Part shown: in pieces, positions 14,458 to 21,480 of the stretch
Layout: each line of letters opens with the position of its first letter
How positions within the stretch are numbered: position 1 is the stretch's first letter
Translations under genes and position numbers: made by a program
Notes under the pieces: generated by a model
Databases searched by the model: none
Told to the model about the DNA's origin: nothing
The model's input: the letters and a program-made list of their open reading frames with translations, nothing else
From: DATHVI01 sp035461385
Lineage (GTDB): Bacteria > Actinomycetota > Thermoleophilia > Solirubrobacterales > 70-9
Reading direction: 5' to 3'
Assembly (NCBI GenBank): GCA_035461385.1
Contig: DATHVI010000175.1
Span: 1 to 22,753, forward strand
DNA: 22,753 nucleotides

Positions 14458-15498
14458 ATGCCCGTTGATCCGCAACAGGTCGACCGCCTCGCCGCGCTCG
14501 CCGACGACGCCGACTGCCTCGAGCTCTCCGAGGTCCAGCGGGTGATCGACTCCGCCGGCCTCGACGACGACGACGTAGACGCCCTCCACGAGGAGCTGCG
14601 GGGGCGCGGGATCGCGCTCCGCGACGACTGCGGCCGCGCGGCTCCGCCGACCGAGTACCGCCAGGCGGAGCTGGCCGAGGCGACCACCGACGCGCTCCAG
14701 CTCTTCCTTCGCGAGGCGAGCCGCTACCCGCTGCTCGACCGCGAGCAGGAGGTCGAGCTCGCGCAGCGGATGGAGCGCGGCGACCTCGAGGCGAAGGAGC
14801 TGCTGATCAACTCGAACCTGCGGCTCGTGGTCGCGAACGCGAAACGGTTTCAGAACCAGGGGCTGTCGCTGCTCGACCTGATCCAGGAAGGCGTCCTCGG
14901 GTTGATCCGGGCGGCGGAGAAGTTCGACTGGCGGCGCGGGTTCAAGTTCTCGACCTACGCCACCTACTGGATCCGCCAGGCGCTCCAGCGGGCCCTCGAC
15001 AGCCGGGCGCGCGCGATCAGGATCCCGACCACACTCGCCCAGCTAGAGCGCAAGGTCGCCCGGGTTGAGCGCGAGCTCGAGGCACAGACCGGCCGTCCCC
15101 CGACCGACGACGAGCTAGCGGCGGCGGCGGAGATCGACGTCGCCGAGCTCGAGCGCCTCCGGGAGGCGCCCCGGGCCGCGACCAGCCTCGACCGGCCGGT
15201 CGGCGAGGAGGGGGAGACCAGCCTCGGCGAGCTGCTCCCGGCCGCGGGCACGCCGGTGGCCGAGGAGGTCGAGATCAGCCTCCGCTCCGAGGCGGTCCAC
15301 CGTGCGCTCGAGCACCTGCCCGAGCGCGAGCAGACGGTGGTCAAGATGCGGTTCGGGATCAACGGCGACAACGCGACGCCCGCCGAGGCCGTCGCCCGCG
15401 AGCTCGATATCTCCCCCCGGCGGGTGCGCGAGATCGAGGCCCGGGCGCTCGAGCGCCTCGCCACCGAGCGCGAGCTCGACCAGCTGATCGCGGCGTAG
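14458..15498 (+). CDS. RNA polymerase sigma-70 family factor (RpoD/group 2 type)
   Basis: A 346-aa primary-like sigma factor. After a short acidic N-terminus that resembles the end of region 1.1 (about 20-55), region 1.2 is at 76-108 (DALQLFLREASRYPLLDREQ), region 2 at 112-190 with NLRLVVANAKRF (120-131), LIQEGVLGLIRAAEKF (141-156) and FSTYATYWIRQAL (164-176), region 3 to about 240, and region 4 at 280-340 with LPEREQTVVKMRFG (287-300) and the helix-turn-helix TPAEAVARELDISPRRVREIEARAL (307-331). This is the group 1/2 layout, not an ECF factor. At 346 aa it is shorter than most housekeeping RpoD proteins, so an alternative (SigB/HrdB-like) role is possible. The gene is convergent with the molybdopterin genes. 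Confidence 0.93.
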   Translation: MPVDPQQVDRLAALADDADCLELSEVQRVIDSAGLDDDDVDALHEELRGRGIALRDDCGRAAPPTEYRQAELAEATTDALQLFLREASRYPLLDREQEVELAQRMERGDLEAKELLINSNLRLVVANAKRFQNQGLSLLDLIQEGVLGLIRAAEKFDWRRGFKFSTYATYWIRQALQRALDSRARAIRIPTTLAQLERKVARVERELEAQTGRPPTDDELAAAAEIDVAELERLREAPRAATSLDRPVGEEGETSLGELLPAAGTPVAEEVEISLRSEAVHRALEHLPEREQTVVKMRFGINGDNATPAEAVARELDISPRRVREIEARALERLATERELDQLIAA

Positions 15499-15501
15499 CC
15501 C

Positions 15502-15541
15502 CGTTCGGCGGACTTCGGCGGTGTTCGGCGGCGTTCGGCGG
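15502..15541. repeat. Four tandem copies of a 10-bp unit NNTTCGGCGG
   Basis: Directly behind the sigma-factor stop, four consecutive 10-bp units share TTCGGCGG and vary at the first two bases (CG, AC, TG, CG). They lie in the 86-bp gap between convergent genes. No function is evident. Confidence 0.9.
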
Positions 15542-15584
15542 CGGGAGGCGGGCAGGTTCGTCGGCCGGTTCGCCGGATCTCGGG

Positions 15585-16091
15585 TCAGTGCGGGCGGCGG
15601 CCGGCGAGGAGGGCGAGTGCGTGGGGTATCGCTTCGGCGATGCCCGCTCCGGCCTGCTCGATCGCGGGCGGATTGCCGGGGAAGTTGACGATCAGGGTCC
15701 GCCCACGCGTCCCGGCGACCCCACGGGACACCATCCACAATCGGGTGTGCTCGCGCGAGGCGGCCCGCATCGCCTCGGCGATGCCCGGAGCCTCGCGGTC
15801 GATCACCGCCCGGGTCGCCTCCGGCGTCACGTCGTCGGGCGAGAAGCCGGTGCCGCCGGTTGTCAGCACCAGCTCGCAGCCGCCCTCGTCGCACCAGAAC
15901 CGGAGCCGGCCCTCGATCAGCTCGCGCTCGTCTGCGATCACCTCGGTCCCGACGACATGAGCACCGAGTCGCTCGGCGTAGGCGGCGAGCGCGGCGCCGC
16001 CCTCGTCGGTCCCCTCACCGCGGGCCCGAGAGGTCGAGATCGTCAACACGGCGGCGCCGATCTCACCCAGCTCGCGCGCGCCGTGGCTCAT
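15585..16091 (-). CDS. mog: Molybdopterin adenylyltransferase-like protein (MogA/MoaB family)
   Basis: A 168-aa MogA/MoaB-family protein, which adenylates molybdopterin before molybdate insertion by MoeA. The molybdopterin-binding signature TTGGTGFSPDDVTPEAT spans residues 77-93 and the FPGNP loop is at 137-141; both are intact. Length fits the single-domain family. The ATG at 16091 overlaps the TGA of the upstream MoaD-MoaE-MoaC gene as ATGA, so the genes are translationally coupled. The gene order moeA, moaDEC, mog forms a compact molybdenum-cofactor operon on the minus strand. Confidence 0.93.
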   Translation of the reverse strand: MSHGARELGEIGAAVLTISTSRARGEGTDEGGAALAAYAERLGAHVVGTEVIADERELIEGRLRFWCDEGGCELVLTTGGTGFSPDDVTPEATRAVIDREAPGIAEAMRAASREHTRLWMVSRGVAGTRGRTLIVNFPGNPPAIEQAGAGIAEAIPHALALLAGRRPH

Positions 16092-17377
16092 CCCTGATCG
16101 CCCCCGGGGTCGGCGGCTGCCGAGCCCCGGGTCCATTCGCCGCTTCGGCCACCCGACTTGCGGACGAGCTCGATCGCCTCGATCGAGACTCCGCGCTCGA
16201 GGCCCTTGACCATGTCGTAGACGGTCAGCGCCGCCACCGAGCACGCCGTCATCGCCTCCATCTCGACCCCGGTCCGCGCCGTCGTCCCGGCCTCCGCGGA
16301 GAGAGTCACAGTGCCGGCCCCGGTGTCGATCGACCCCTCGACGTCGACGAAGTCGAGCGCCAGCGGGTGGGCGAGTGGGATCAGCTCCCAGGTCCGCTTC
16401 GCCGCCTGGATCCCGGCCAGCCGCGCGGTTCCGAGGACGTCCCCCTTCGGAGCCTCGCCACGCTCGACCGCGAGCGCGGTCTCGGGCGACATTCGCAGCC
16501 GCGCTTCGGCACGCGCGCGGCGCCCGGTCTCCGGCTTCGCGCCGACATCGACCATCCGCGCCCTTCCGGCCGGGTCGAGGTGGGTGAGCCCGGCCGCATC
16601 GCCGGCGGGCTGGGTGTCGGACTCGGCCGGCGGGGCGGCCCCCTCGACCCAGCGGCGCCGCTCGCCTTCGTCGTTTGCCTCGACCTCCTGCTTCCAGATC
16701 GGCGCCTCGGCCTTGATCCGGTCGATCGCCTCCCGTGCGCCGGCGAAAGCCTCGCCGCGGTGCGCGGCTGAGGCAGCGACGACGACGCTCGGCTCGCCGA
16801 GCGCCACCGGGCCGGTCCGGTGCTCGACCGCGATCGCCTCGAGGCCGTGCTGGTCGGCGCACTCGGCGGCGATCGCGCGCATCCGATCCTCTGCCATCTC
16901 CGGGTAGGCCTCGTATTCGAGCCGGTCGACGTCACGGGTGGTGCCGCAGAAGACGACCACCGCTCCGGCACCCGGGCGGCCGACCGCGGCGACGAGATCG
17001 GCGACGGCGAGCGGCTCGGAGGTGATCCGGGCATGCGGACCGGCGCCGCCGCTCACCGGCGGGATCAGCGCGAGCTCGTCGCCGCCCGCGAGCGGCGCGT
17101 CGTCGGCGACATACTCGCGGTTGACCGCCGCGCGCACGGGCAAACGCTCGACCAGCTCGGCGAGCCCCGGCTCACGGCCGAGGGCGGTGAGCGCGTCGGC
17201 GACCGTCGCCCCATCCGGGAGGTCGAGCTCGAGCGAGTTCCTTCCCGCAGCCTCGCGCAGCGTCGCGAACAGGCGGACGTTGACAACGATCGGCACGCCC
17301 TCCATTGTCGCGTGTGCGCTGCTTGGGTCGCGCTCCGCCGGTGAATCTCCTCGCTCTCGTCCGGGCCCCGCGCTCAC
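16088..17377 (-). CDS. MoaD-MoaE-MoaC triple fusion (molybdopterin synthase plus cyclic pyranopterin monophosphate synthase)
   Basis: One 429-aa reading frame joins three molybdopterin enzymes. Residues about 29-111 are MoaD (ubiquitin-like, RLFATLREAAG, ending LALIPPVSGG with Gly110-Gly111). Residues about 117-247 are MoaE, with GAGAVVVFCGTTRD (136-149), ASAAHRGEAF (202-211) and IKAEAPIWKQE, where Lys222 and Lys229 match the MoaE catalytic lysines. Residues about 263-416 are MoaC, with LIPLAHPL (His337), GVEMEAMTACS (370-380) and DMVKG (Asp388, Lys391). MoaD must expose its C-terminal Gly for thiocarboxylation, so the fusion implies cleavage after Gly111, as described for the MoaD-MoaE fusion MoaX of Mycobacterium. 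The GTG at 17377 has a GAGGTGAGG site and is coupled to moeA; the ATG at 17305 is an alternative start, closer to the usual MoaD N-terminus. Confidence 0.93.
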   Translation of the reverse strand: MSAGPGRERGDSPAERDPSSAHATMEGVPIVVNVRLFATLREAAGRNSLELDLPDGATVADALTALGREPGLAELVERLPVRAAVNREYVADDAPLAGGDELALIPPVSGGAGPHARITSEPLAVADLVAAVGRPGAGAVVVFCGTTRDVDRLEYEAYPEMAEDRMRAIAAECADQHGLEAIAVEHRTGPVALGEPSVVVAASAAHRGEAFAGAREAIDRIKAEAPIWKQEVEANDEGERRRWVEGAAPPAESDTQPAGDAAGLTHLDPAGRARMVDVGAKPETGRRARAEARLRMSPETALAVERGEAPKGDVLGTARLAGIQAAKRTWELIPLAHPLALDFVDVEGSIDTGAGTVTLSAEAGTTARTGVEMEAMTACSVAALTVYDMVKGLERGVSIEAIELVRKSGGRSGEWTRGSAAADPGGDQG

Positions 17378-17384
17378 CGCACCC

Positions 17385-18605
17385 TCACCTCGGCAGCGTG
17401 ACGATCGCCACCCGCTCGCCCGCCCGCACGCTGGCGCTCGGCGTCGGCAGCACCGCGAAAGCGTCGGCGCCGACGATCGAGGTCAGCAGGTGGGAGCCCT
17501 GCTCGCCGGTCGGGGTCGCGTGCCAGCCGTCCTCACGCAGCTCGAGCCGGCAGCGGACGAGGTGCGCACGCCCGGGACGCTTGGCGTAATCGGCTTCGAG
17601 GATCGCCGTCGTCTCGCCCGGGGCGGGATCGCGGGCCCCGAGCATCGCCCGGATCGCCGGGTGGACGAAGAGCGTGAAAGTGACGATCGCCGACACCGGG
17701 TTACCGGGGAGGCCGAACGCCAGCGTCGCCCCCCGGGTCCCGAACCAGGTCGGCTTGCCGGGCCTCAGCGCGACGCCCCAGAAGACCTGCTCGGCGCCGA
17801 GCTCGGCGAGCATCGGACGGACGTGGTCGTGGCGGCCGATCGAGACCCCGCCCGAGACCAGCGCGATGTCGGCGGCGAGGGCGCGTTCGAGCGCGGCGCG
17901 GGTTGCCCCAGGGTCGTCGCGAACGATCTCGCTCGCGCCGACGACCCCGCCCGCGCGCTCGACGAGCGCCCGCAGCGAGTGCAGGTTCGAGTTGCGGATC
18001 GCGCCCGGCCGAAGCTCCCCGCCGGAGTCCTGGAGCTCGTCGCCCGTGGTCAGCAGGCAGACCTCGGGGCGGCGCGCGCAGCGCACGCGCTCGCGGCCGA
18101 CCGACGCCAGCACGCCGAGCTCGGCCGGGCCGATCGCCGTTCCGGGCTCGAGCACGGTGTCGCCGCGGGCGATGTCTTCACCCGCGCGCCGTACGTTCCG
18201 GCCCGGCTCGACCTCGACCAGCACCTGCACCGACCCGTCGCCCGGCACCGAGTCCTCGACCCTGACGACCGCGTCGGCGCCGTCGGAAAGCATCGCGCCG
18301 GTCGAGATCGCGATCGCCTCCCCGGCCGCGACGTCGCGACCCGCGGGGTGCCCGGCGCGCGACTCGCCGACGAGCGCCAGCGTCACCGGCGACGAAGCGG
18401 AGGCGCCCGCGGTGTCGCCGGCACGAACCGCGAACCCGTCCATCGCCGAGTTGTCGAACGGCGGCACCGGGTCGGCGCTCGTCACCGGCTCGGCGAGCAC
18501 CCGGCCGAGCGCGTCGTCGACCGCGACGTCCTCGGCGGCGAGCGGTTCGACCCGGGCGAGCACCGCCTCGCGGGCCGCCTCGATCTCGATCAGCTCCTCG
18601 GCCAT
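17385..18605 (-). CDS. moeA: Molybdopterin molybdenumtransferase MoeA
   Basis: A 406-aa MoeA, full length. It inserts molybdate into adenylated molybdopterin to make the active cofactor. Signatures are the N-terminal PPFDNSAMDGFAV (about 48-60), the STGAMLSDGADAVVRVE segment of domain II, the MPT-binding domain with LLTTGDEL, SNLHSLRALVERAGG, LVSGGVSIGRHDHV, LRPGKPTWFG and FGLPGNPVSA, and the C-terminal beta-barrel. The ATG at 18605 is taken because the family N-terminus begins there; the frame stays open upstream but overlaps the divergent mobA remnant. The ribosome site is weak. It is followed after 7 bp by the MoaD-MoaE-MoaC fusion. Confidence 0.95.
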   Translation of the reverse strand: MAEELIEIEAAREAVLARVEPLAAEDVAVDDALGRVLAEPVTSADPVPPFDNSAMDGFAVRAGDTAGASASSPVTLALVGESRAGHPAGRDVAAGEAIAISTGAMLSDGADAVVRVEDSVPGDGSVQVLVEVEPGRNVRRAGEDIARGDTVLEPGTAIGPAELGVLASVGRERVRCARRPEVCLLTTGDELQDSGGELRPGAIRNSNLHSLRALVERAGGVVGASEIVRDDPGATRAALERALAADIALVSGGVSIGRHDHVRPMLAELGAEQVFWGVALRPGKPTWFGTRGATLAFGLPGNPVSAIVTFTLFVHPAIRAMLGARDPAPGETTAILEADYAKRPGRAHLVRCRLELREDGWHATPTGEQGSHLLTSIVGADAFAVLPTPSASVRAGERVAIVTLPR

Positions 18606-18637
18606 GGCCCGACGGAGGGTGGCAGACTGGGCTCCCG

Positions 18638-19122
18638 ATGGAGCGCGCGCAGGCGGTCGAAGCGGTTCTCGCGGCGGCCGGAGCACCCGCATGGGCCGGT
18701 CGAAGGCGACCGCGACGCTCGCCGGGCGATCGCTGATCGCCCATCCGCTCGCGGCGATCGTCGACGCCGGCCTTGAGCCGGTCGTCGTCGCCAAGCCCGA
18801 CTCCGAGCTGCCGGCGCTCGGCTGCCGCGTCGTCCGCGAGGCTCCCGAGCCCGTCCACCCGCTCGCCGGGCTCGCCGACTCGATCGCGGTCACCCACGCC
18901 GGCGGGCGGGTCCACCCGCTGCTCGGGCGCTACGCCCCCTGGGTCGGCCGCCTGTTCGCGGCCGCGCTCGCCGACTCGATGCCGCTCACCGCAGTCGTCT
19001 TGCTCGACCCGCGGCTCGTCGGCGAGGCCGAGCTCGAGCGTTTCCGCGACCCGGAGCGGATCACGTTCAACGTCAACTCCCCGGCTGACCTCGACCGGGC
19101 GAAGCGATGGCTTCAAGCGTGA
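18638..19122 (+). pseudogene. MobA-like molybdenum cofactor guanylyltransferase, apparently broken
   Basis: The frame ending at 19122 encodes a MobA-like protein: the nucleotide-binding GGRSTRMGRSK (18673-18705), a LAGRSLIAHPL segment and a C-terminal end ITFNVNSPADLDRAKRWL. Two defects are visible. First, the natural beginning MERAQAVEAVLA from the ATG at 18638 is in another frame; one base appears to be missing at about 18673, where an extra G would restore a perfect LAGGRSTRMG junction. Second, the text passes from HPLAGLADSIAV directly to THAGGRVHPLLGRYAP, so roughly 40-50 residues containing the metal-binding DMP-type motif of MobA are absent; a repeated GCTCGCC at the join hints at a deletion between short direct repeats. 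A short protein from GTG 18619 or ATG 18691 is the alternative, but it would lack that catalytic Asp. The gene diverges from moeA. Confidence 0.6.
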
Positions 19123-19204
19123 CCCGGGCGTCGTAGTCGGGATCCCCGCCGCGGCGAGCGCGAGCAGCACGAGACAGCGCTGCCGCTCGTACGTTCAACG
19201 CTCG

Positions 19205-20407
19205 CTATCCGCGTCTAAACCGTGCTGCCTCGTCGGAGCCCCTGGTGGCATCGCCGGCACTGTAGGAGTGGGCGCCGGCGCCGGCAAGCGCCCCGGCCTG
19301 GACAATCAGGTATTCGTCGCGGATCGGGCGCTCGTCGAACCAGCACTCGAGGATCTCGCGAACGCCGGCCGCGTAGCGCGCCTGGGCCGAGAGGCTCGTC
19401 CCCGAGGTGTGGGGCGTCATGCCGTGGTGGGGCATCGTTCGCCAGGGATGCTCCTTCGGGGCCGGCTGAGGGAACCAGACATCCCCGGCGTAGCCCGCGA
19501 GCTGGCCAGTCTCGCACGCTCGCACAACCGCATCGCGATCGCAGATCTTTCCGCGGGCCGTGTTCACCAGGTAGGCACCGCGCTTCATCTGGCCGATCAG
19601 TTCGGCATCGAACAGATGCTCCGTCTCGGGGTGCAAAGGCGCGTTGATCGTCACGACGTCGCACATCCTGACCAGCTCTTCAGGACTCGGGTGGAAGGTG
19701 ACGTCGAGCTCCTGCTCGATCTCGGACGGGAGACGGTGGCGATCGGTGTAGTGCAGCCCGACATTGAACGGCTTCAAGCGCCGGAGCACGGCAGAGCCGA
19801 TCCGGCCGGCGCCAACGGTTCCAACCTGCATGCCCTCCAGGTCGTAGGACCGCGAAACGCAATCGGCGATGTTCCAGCCGCCGTCGACCACGGTCTGATA
19901 TGACGGGATGTAGTTACGCACCAGCGCCAGGATCATCATCACGACGTGCTCCGAGACGCTGATGCTGTTGCAGTACGTCACCTCCGCGACCGTAATGCCG
20001 TTCTGGATCGCCGCGTCGAGGTTGACGTGATCGGAGCCGATTCCCGCTGTCACCGCCAGCTTGAGGTTCGGGGCCTTCGCGATTCGCTCCGCGGTCAGGT
20101 ACGCCGGCCAGAACGGTTGCGAGATCACGACCTCCGCGTCGGGGAGCTCGCGCTCGAAGGCTGAGTCAGGTCCGTCCTTGTCCGACGTGACGACGAACCG
20201 GTGCTCTCGCTCCTCCACGAAGCTCCGCAGTCCGAGCTCACCCGACGCGCTCCCGAGGAGCTCGCCCGGCGTGAAGTCGATCCGCTCCGGGGTCGGGGTC
20301 GTCTGGCCGTCGGGATAGCGCTCGATCGTGGGGATCGAGTCGCGTGCGTACGATGGCGGGTATCCATCCTCAGGATCGTCGTAGAGGACACAGAGGACCG
20401 TCGCCAT
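19205..20407 (-). CDS. fdh: NAD-dependent formate dehydrogenase
   Basis: A 400-aa metal-free, D-2-hydroxyacid-dehydrogenase-fold formate dehydrogenase (formate + NAD+ to CO2 + NADH). The sequence follows the well-studied Pseudomonas sp. 101 enzyme with an offset of one residue: VTYCNSISVSEHVV with Asn147, the Rossmann motif GAGRIG (199-204), YTDRHRLP with Asp222-Arg223 (NAD rather than NADP preference), NTARGK with Arg285, and TPHTSGTSLSAQARYAAG with His333. All catalytic residues are present and the length is the same. The protein needs neither molybdenum nor tungsten, so the nearby Mo-cofactor genes are unrelated to it. AGAGG precedes the ATG at 20407. It is the last gene of the minus-strand fmdA-fmdB-amiS-fdh series and would oxidise the formate made by formamidase. 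Confidence 0.96.
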   Translation of the reverse strand: MATVLCVLYDDPEDGYPPSYARDSIPTIERYPDGQTTPTPERIDFTPGELLGSASGELGLRSFVEEREHRFVVTSDKDGPDSAFERELPDAEVVISQPFWPAYLTAERIAKAPNLKLAVTAGIGSDHVNLDAAIQNGITVAEVTYCNSISVSEHVVMMILALVRNYIPSYQTVVDGGWNIADCVSRSYDLEGMQVGTVGAGRIGSAVLRRLKPFNVGLHYTDRHRLPSEIEQELDVTFHPSPEELVRMCDVVTINAPLHPETEHLFDAELIGQMKRGAYLVNTARGKICDRDAVVRACETGQLAGYAGDVWFPQPAPKEHPWRTMPHHGMTPHTSGTSLSAQARYAAGVREILECWFDERPIRDEYLIVQAGALAGAGAHSYSAGDATRGSDEAARFRRG

Positions 20408-20512
20408 CTCGCGCGCCTCTACCCTCGGAATTCCGACGTCGTGATCCGTGCCAACCGAAGCCTCCGCTGCCGATGAAGCACACCTTGAGTCGTCACGCGC
20501 CTGGGCCCTCGC

Positions 20513-21115
20513 TCAGAACGCGATCACGTCCTCGAGCAGCAGAAGCGAGAACACCCACGATGTCCCGATTCCGACAAGGACGGCGACCCACCCGGTGAAT
20601 CGCGCGATCGGCCGCTCGAGCGAGAGCAGGAGGAAAAACAGGAACCAGAGAAAGGCCCAGGCCAACCAGTCGAAGCCGAGGTAGATCGATGCGGCGTTGC
20701 CGTCCGCGTTGACGAACGTGTAGATCCCGGCAACGACCGCGGTGATGGCGACGAACAGGCAATACCACCCGAACGCGTGGCCCCGGGCACCGAGGAACTG
20801 GTTCGCCGCCACCCAGAGATAGGTGAAGGCGAACAGGAGGATGTAGCCGCTCGCACGGATCGACGCCAGCTCCTCGTCGAGGGTGCCCTGGATCGCGAAC
20901 GTGACCGCGGCCACGACCCCGATGAAGCCCGTGAAGATGTTCAGGATCGCGATCTCGCGGTTCTCGATGAACGTCGGGTGGGACTCCACGGTGGCTTCGC
21001 CAGGCGCCCCCGGCGGCACCGGCTCCCGCGCGGCGGCTCGCGCCTGCCCGATCAGCCAGATCCCGTTGACGGCCAGGACAGCGCCGACATAGAGCAAGAC
21101 AACAGCTAGCAGCAC
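20513..21115 (-). CDS. amiS: AmiS/UreI-family amide/urea channel
   Basis: A 200-aa polytopic inner-membrane protein of the AmiS/UreI family, channels for urea and short amides. About six hydrophobic helices are visible, starting MLLAVVLLYVGAVLAVNGIW (1-20). Family-typical segments are NIFTGFIG (helix 2), YILLFAFTYLWVAANQF (helix 3), GWYCLFVAI, and DWLAWAFLWFLFFLLL in the C-terminal half. The GTG at 21115 is preceded by AAGGAGG, a strong site. It lies 85 bp after fmdB in the formamidase series and would admit formamide or other small amides. AmiS proteins commonly neighbour amidases; here the partner is FmdA. Confidence 0.9.
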   Translation of the reverse strand: MLLAVVLLYVGAVLAVNGIWLIGQARAAAREPVPPGAPGEATVESHPTFIENREIAILNIFTGFIGVVAAVTFAIQGTLDEELASIRASGYILLFAFTYLWVAANQFLGARGHAFGWYCLFVAITAVVAGIYTFVNADGNAASIYLGFDWLAWAFLWFLFFLLLSLERPIARFTGWVAVLVGIGTSWVFSLLLLEDVIAF

Positions 21116-21200
21116 TGGATCCTCCTTCGATCGGCATCGCGCGGCGCTGACCCTCCCGCCGGCAGGCCCGTGCGGCCTCGTTTCTCAGTTGAGTTGTTCA

Positions 21201-21476
21201 TCAGTGTCCGAGCGTCCAGGGCGGCGCAGGCGCATGGCGGTGCGGAAGCGGAGACCCGCTCTTCTGGGTCACCACGTCGGGCTCGTGCGCGCTCTTCTCC
21301 TCCATGTCCAGAGCCCGTGCAACCGGCGGCGCCAGATGGGCGATGCCCGGCGGGGTGAACACCCGCCGGGACTCGCCCCCACAGGCCGGGCAACGCGCGG
21401 GCGCGCCGGCTTGCCCCATCGGCCGCACGAGGTCGAACGGGCCGCAGTCGGCGCACTTGAACGCATAGACCGGCAC
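21201..21476 (-). CDS. fmdB: FmdB-family zinc-ribbon protein
   Basis: A 91-aa FmdB-family protein. The N-terminal zinc ribbon is complete: MPVYAFKC, then Cys8-x2-Cys11 and Cys29-x2-Cys32 (CADC...CPAC). The C-terminal half is Pro/His-rich and probably disordered. FmdB was named as a putative regulator in the Methylophilus formamidase cluster, but its molecular role is not established. The GTG at 21476 comes 4 bp after the fmdA stop, so the two are translationally coupled. The family is widespread next to amidases and elsewhere. Confidence 0.92.
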   Translation of the reverse strand: MPVYAFKCADCGPFDLVRPMGQAGAPARCPACGGESRRVFTPPGIAHLAPPVARALDMEEKSAHEPDVVTQKSGSPLPHRHAPAPPWTLGH

Positions 21477-21480
21477 GGCT

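Noticed and set aside
15585..20407. Molybdopterin genes serving the neighbouring formate dehydrogenase
   Set aside because: The encoded formate dehydrogenase is the metal-free NAD type with all residues of the Pseudomonas enzyme, so it needs no Mo cofactor.
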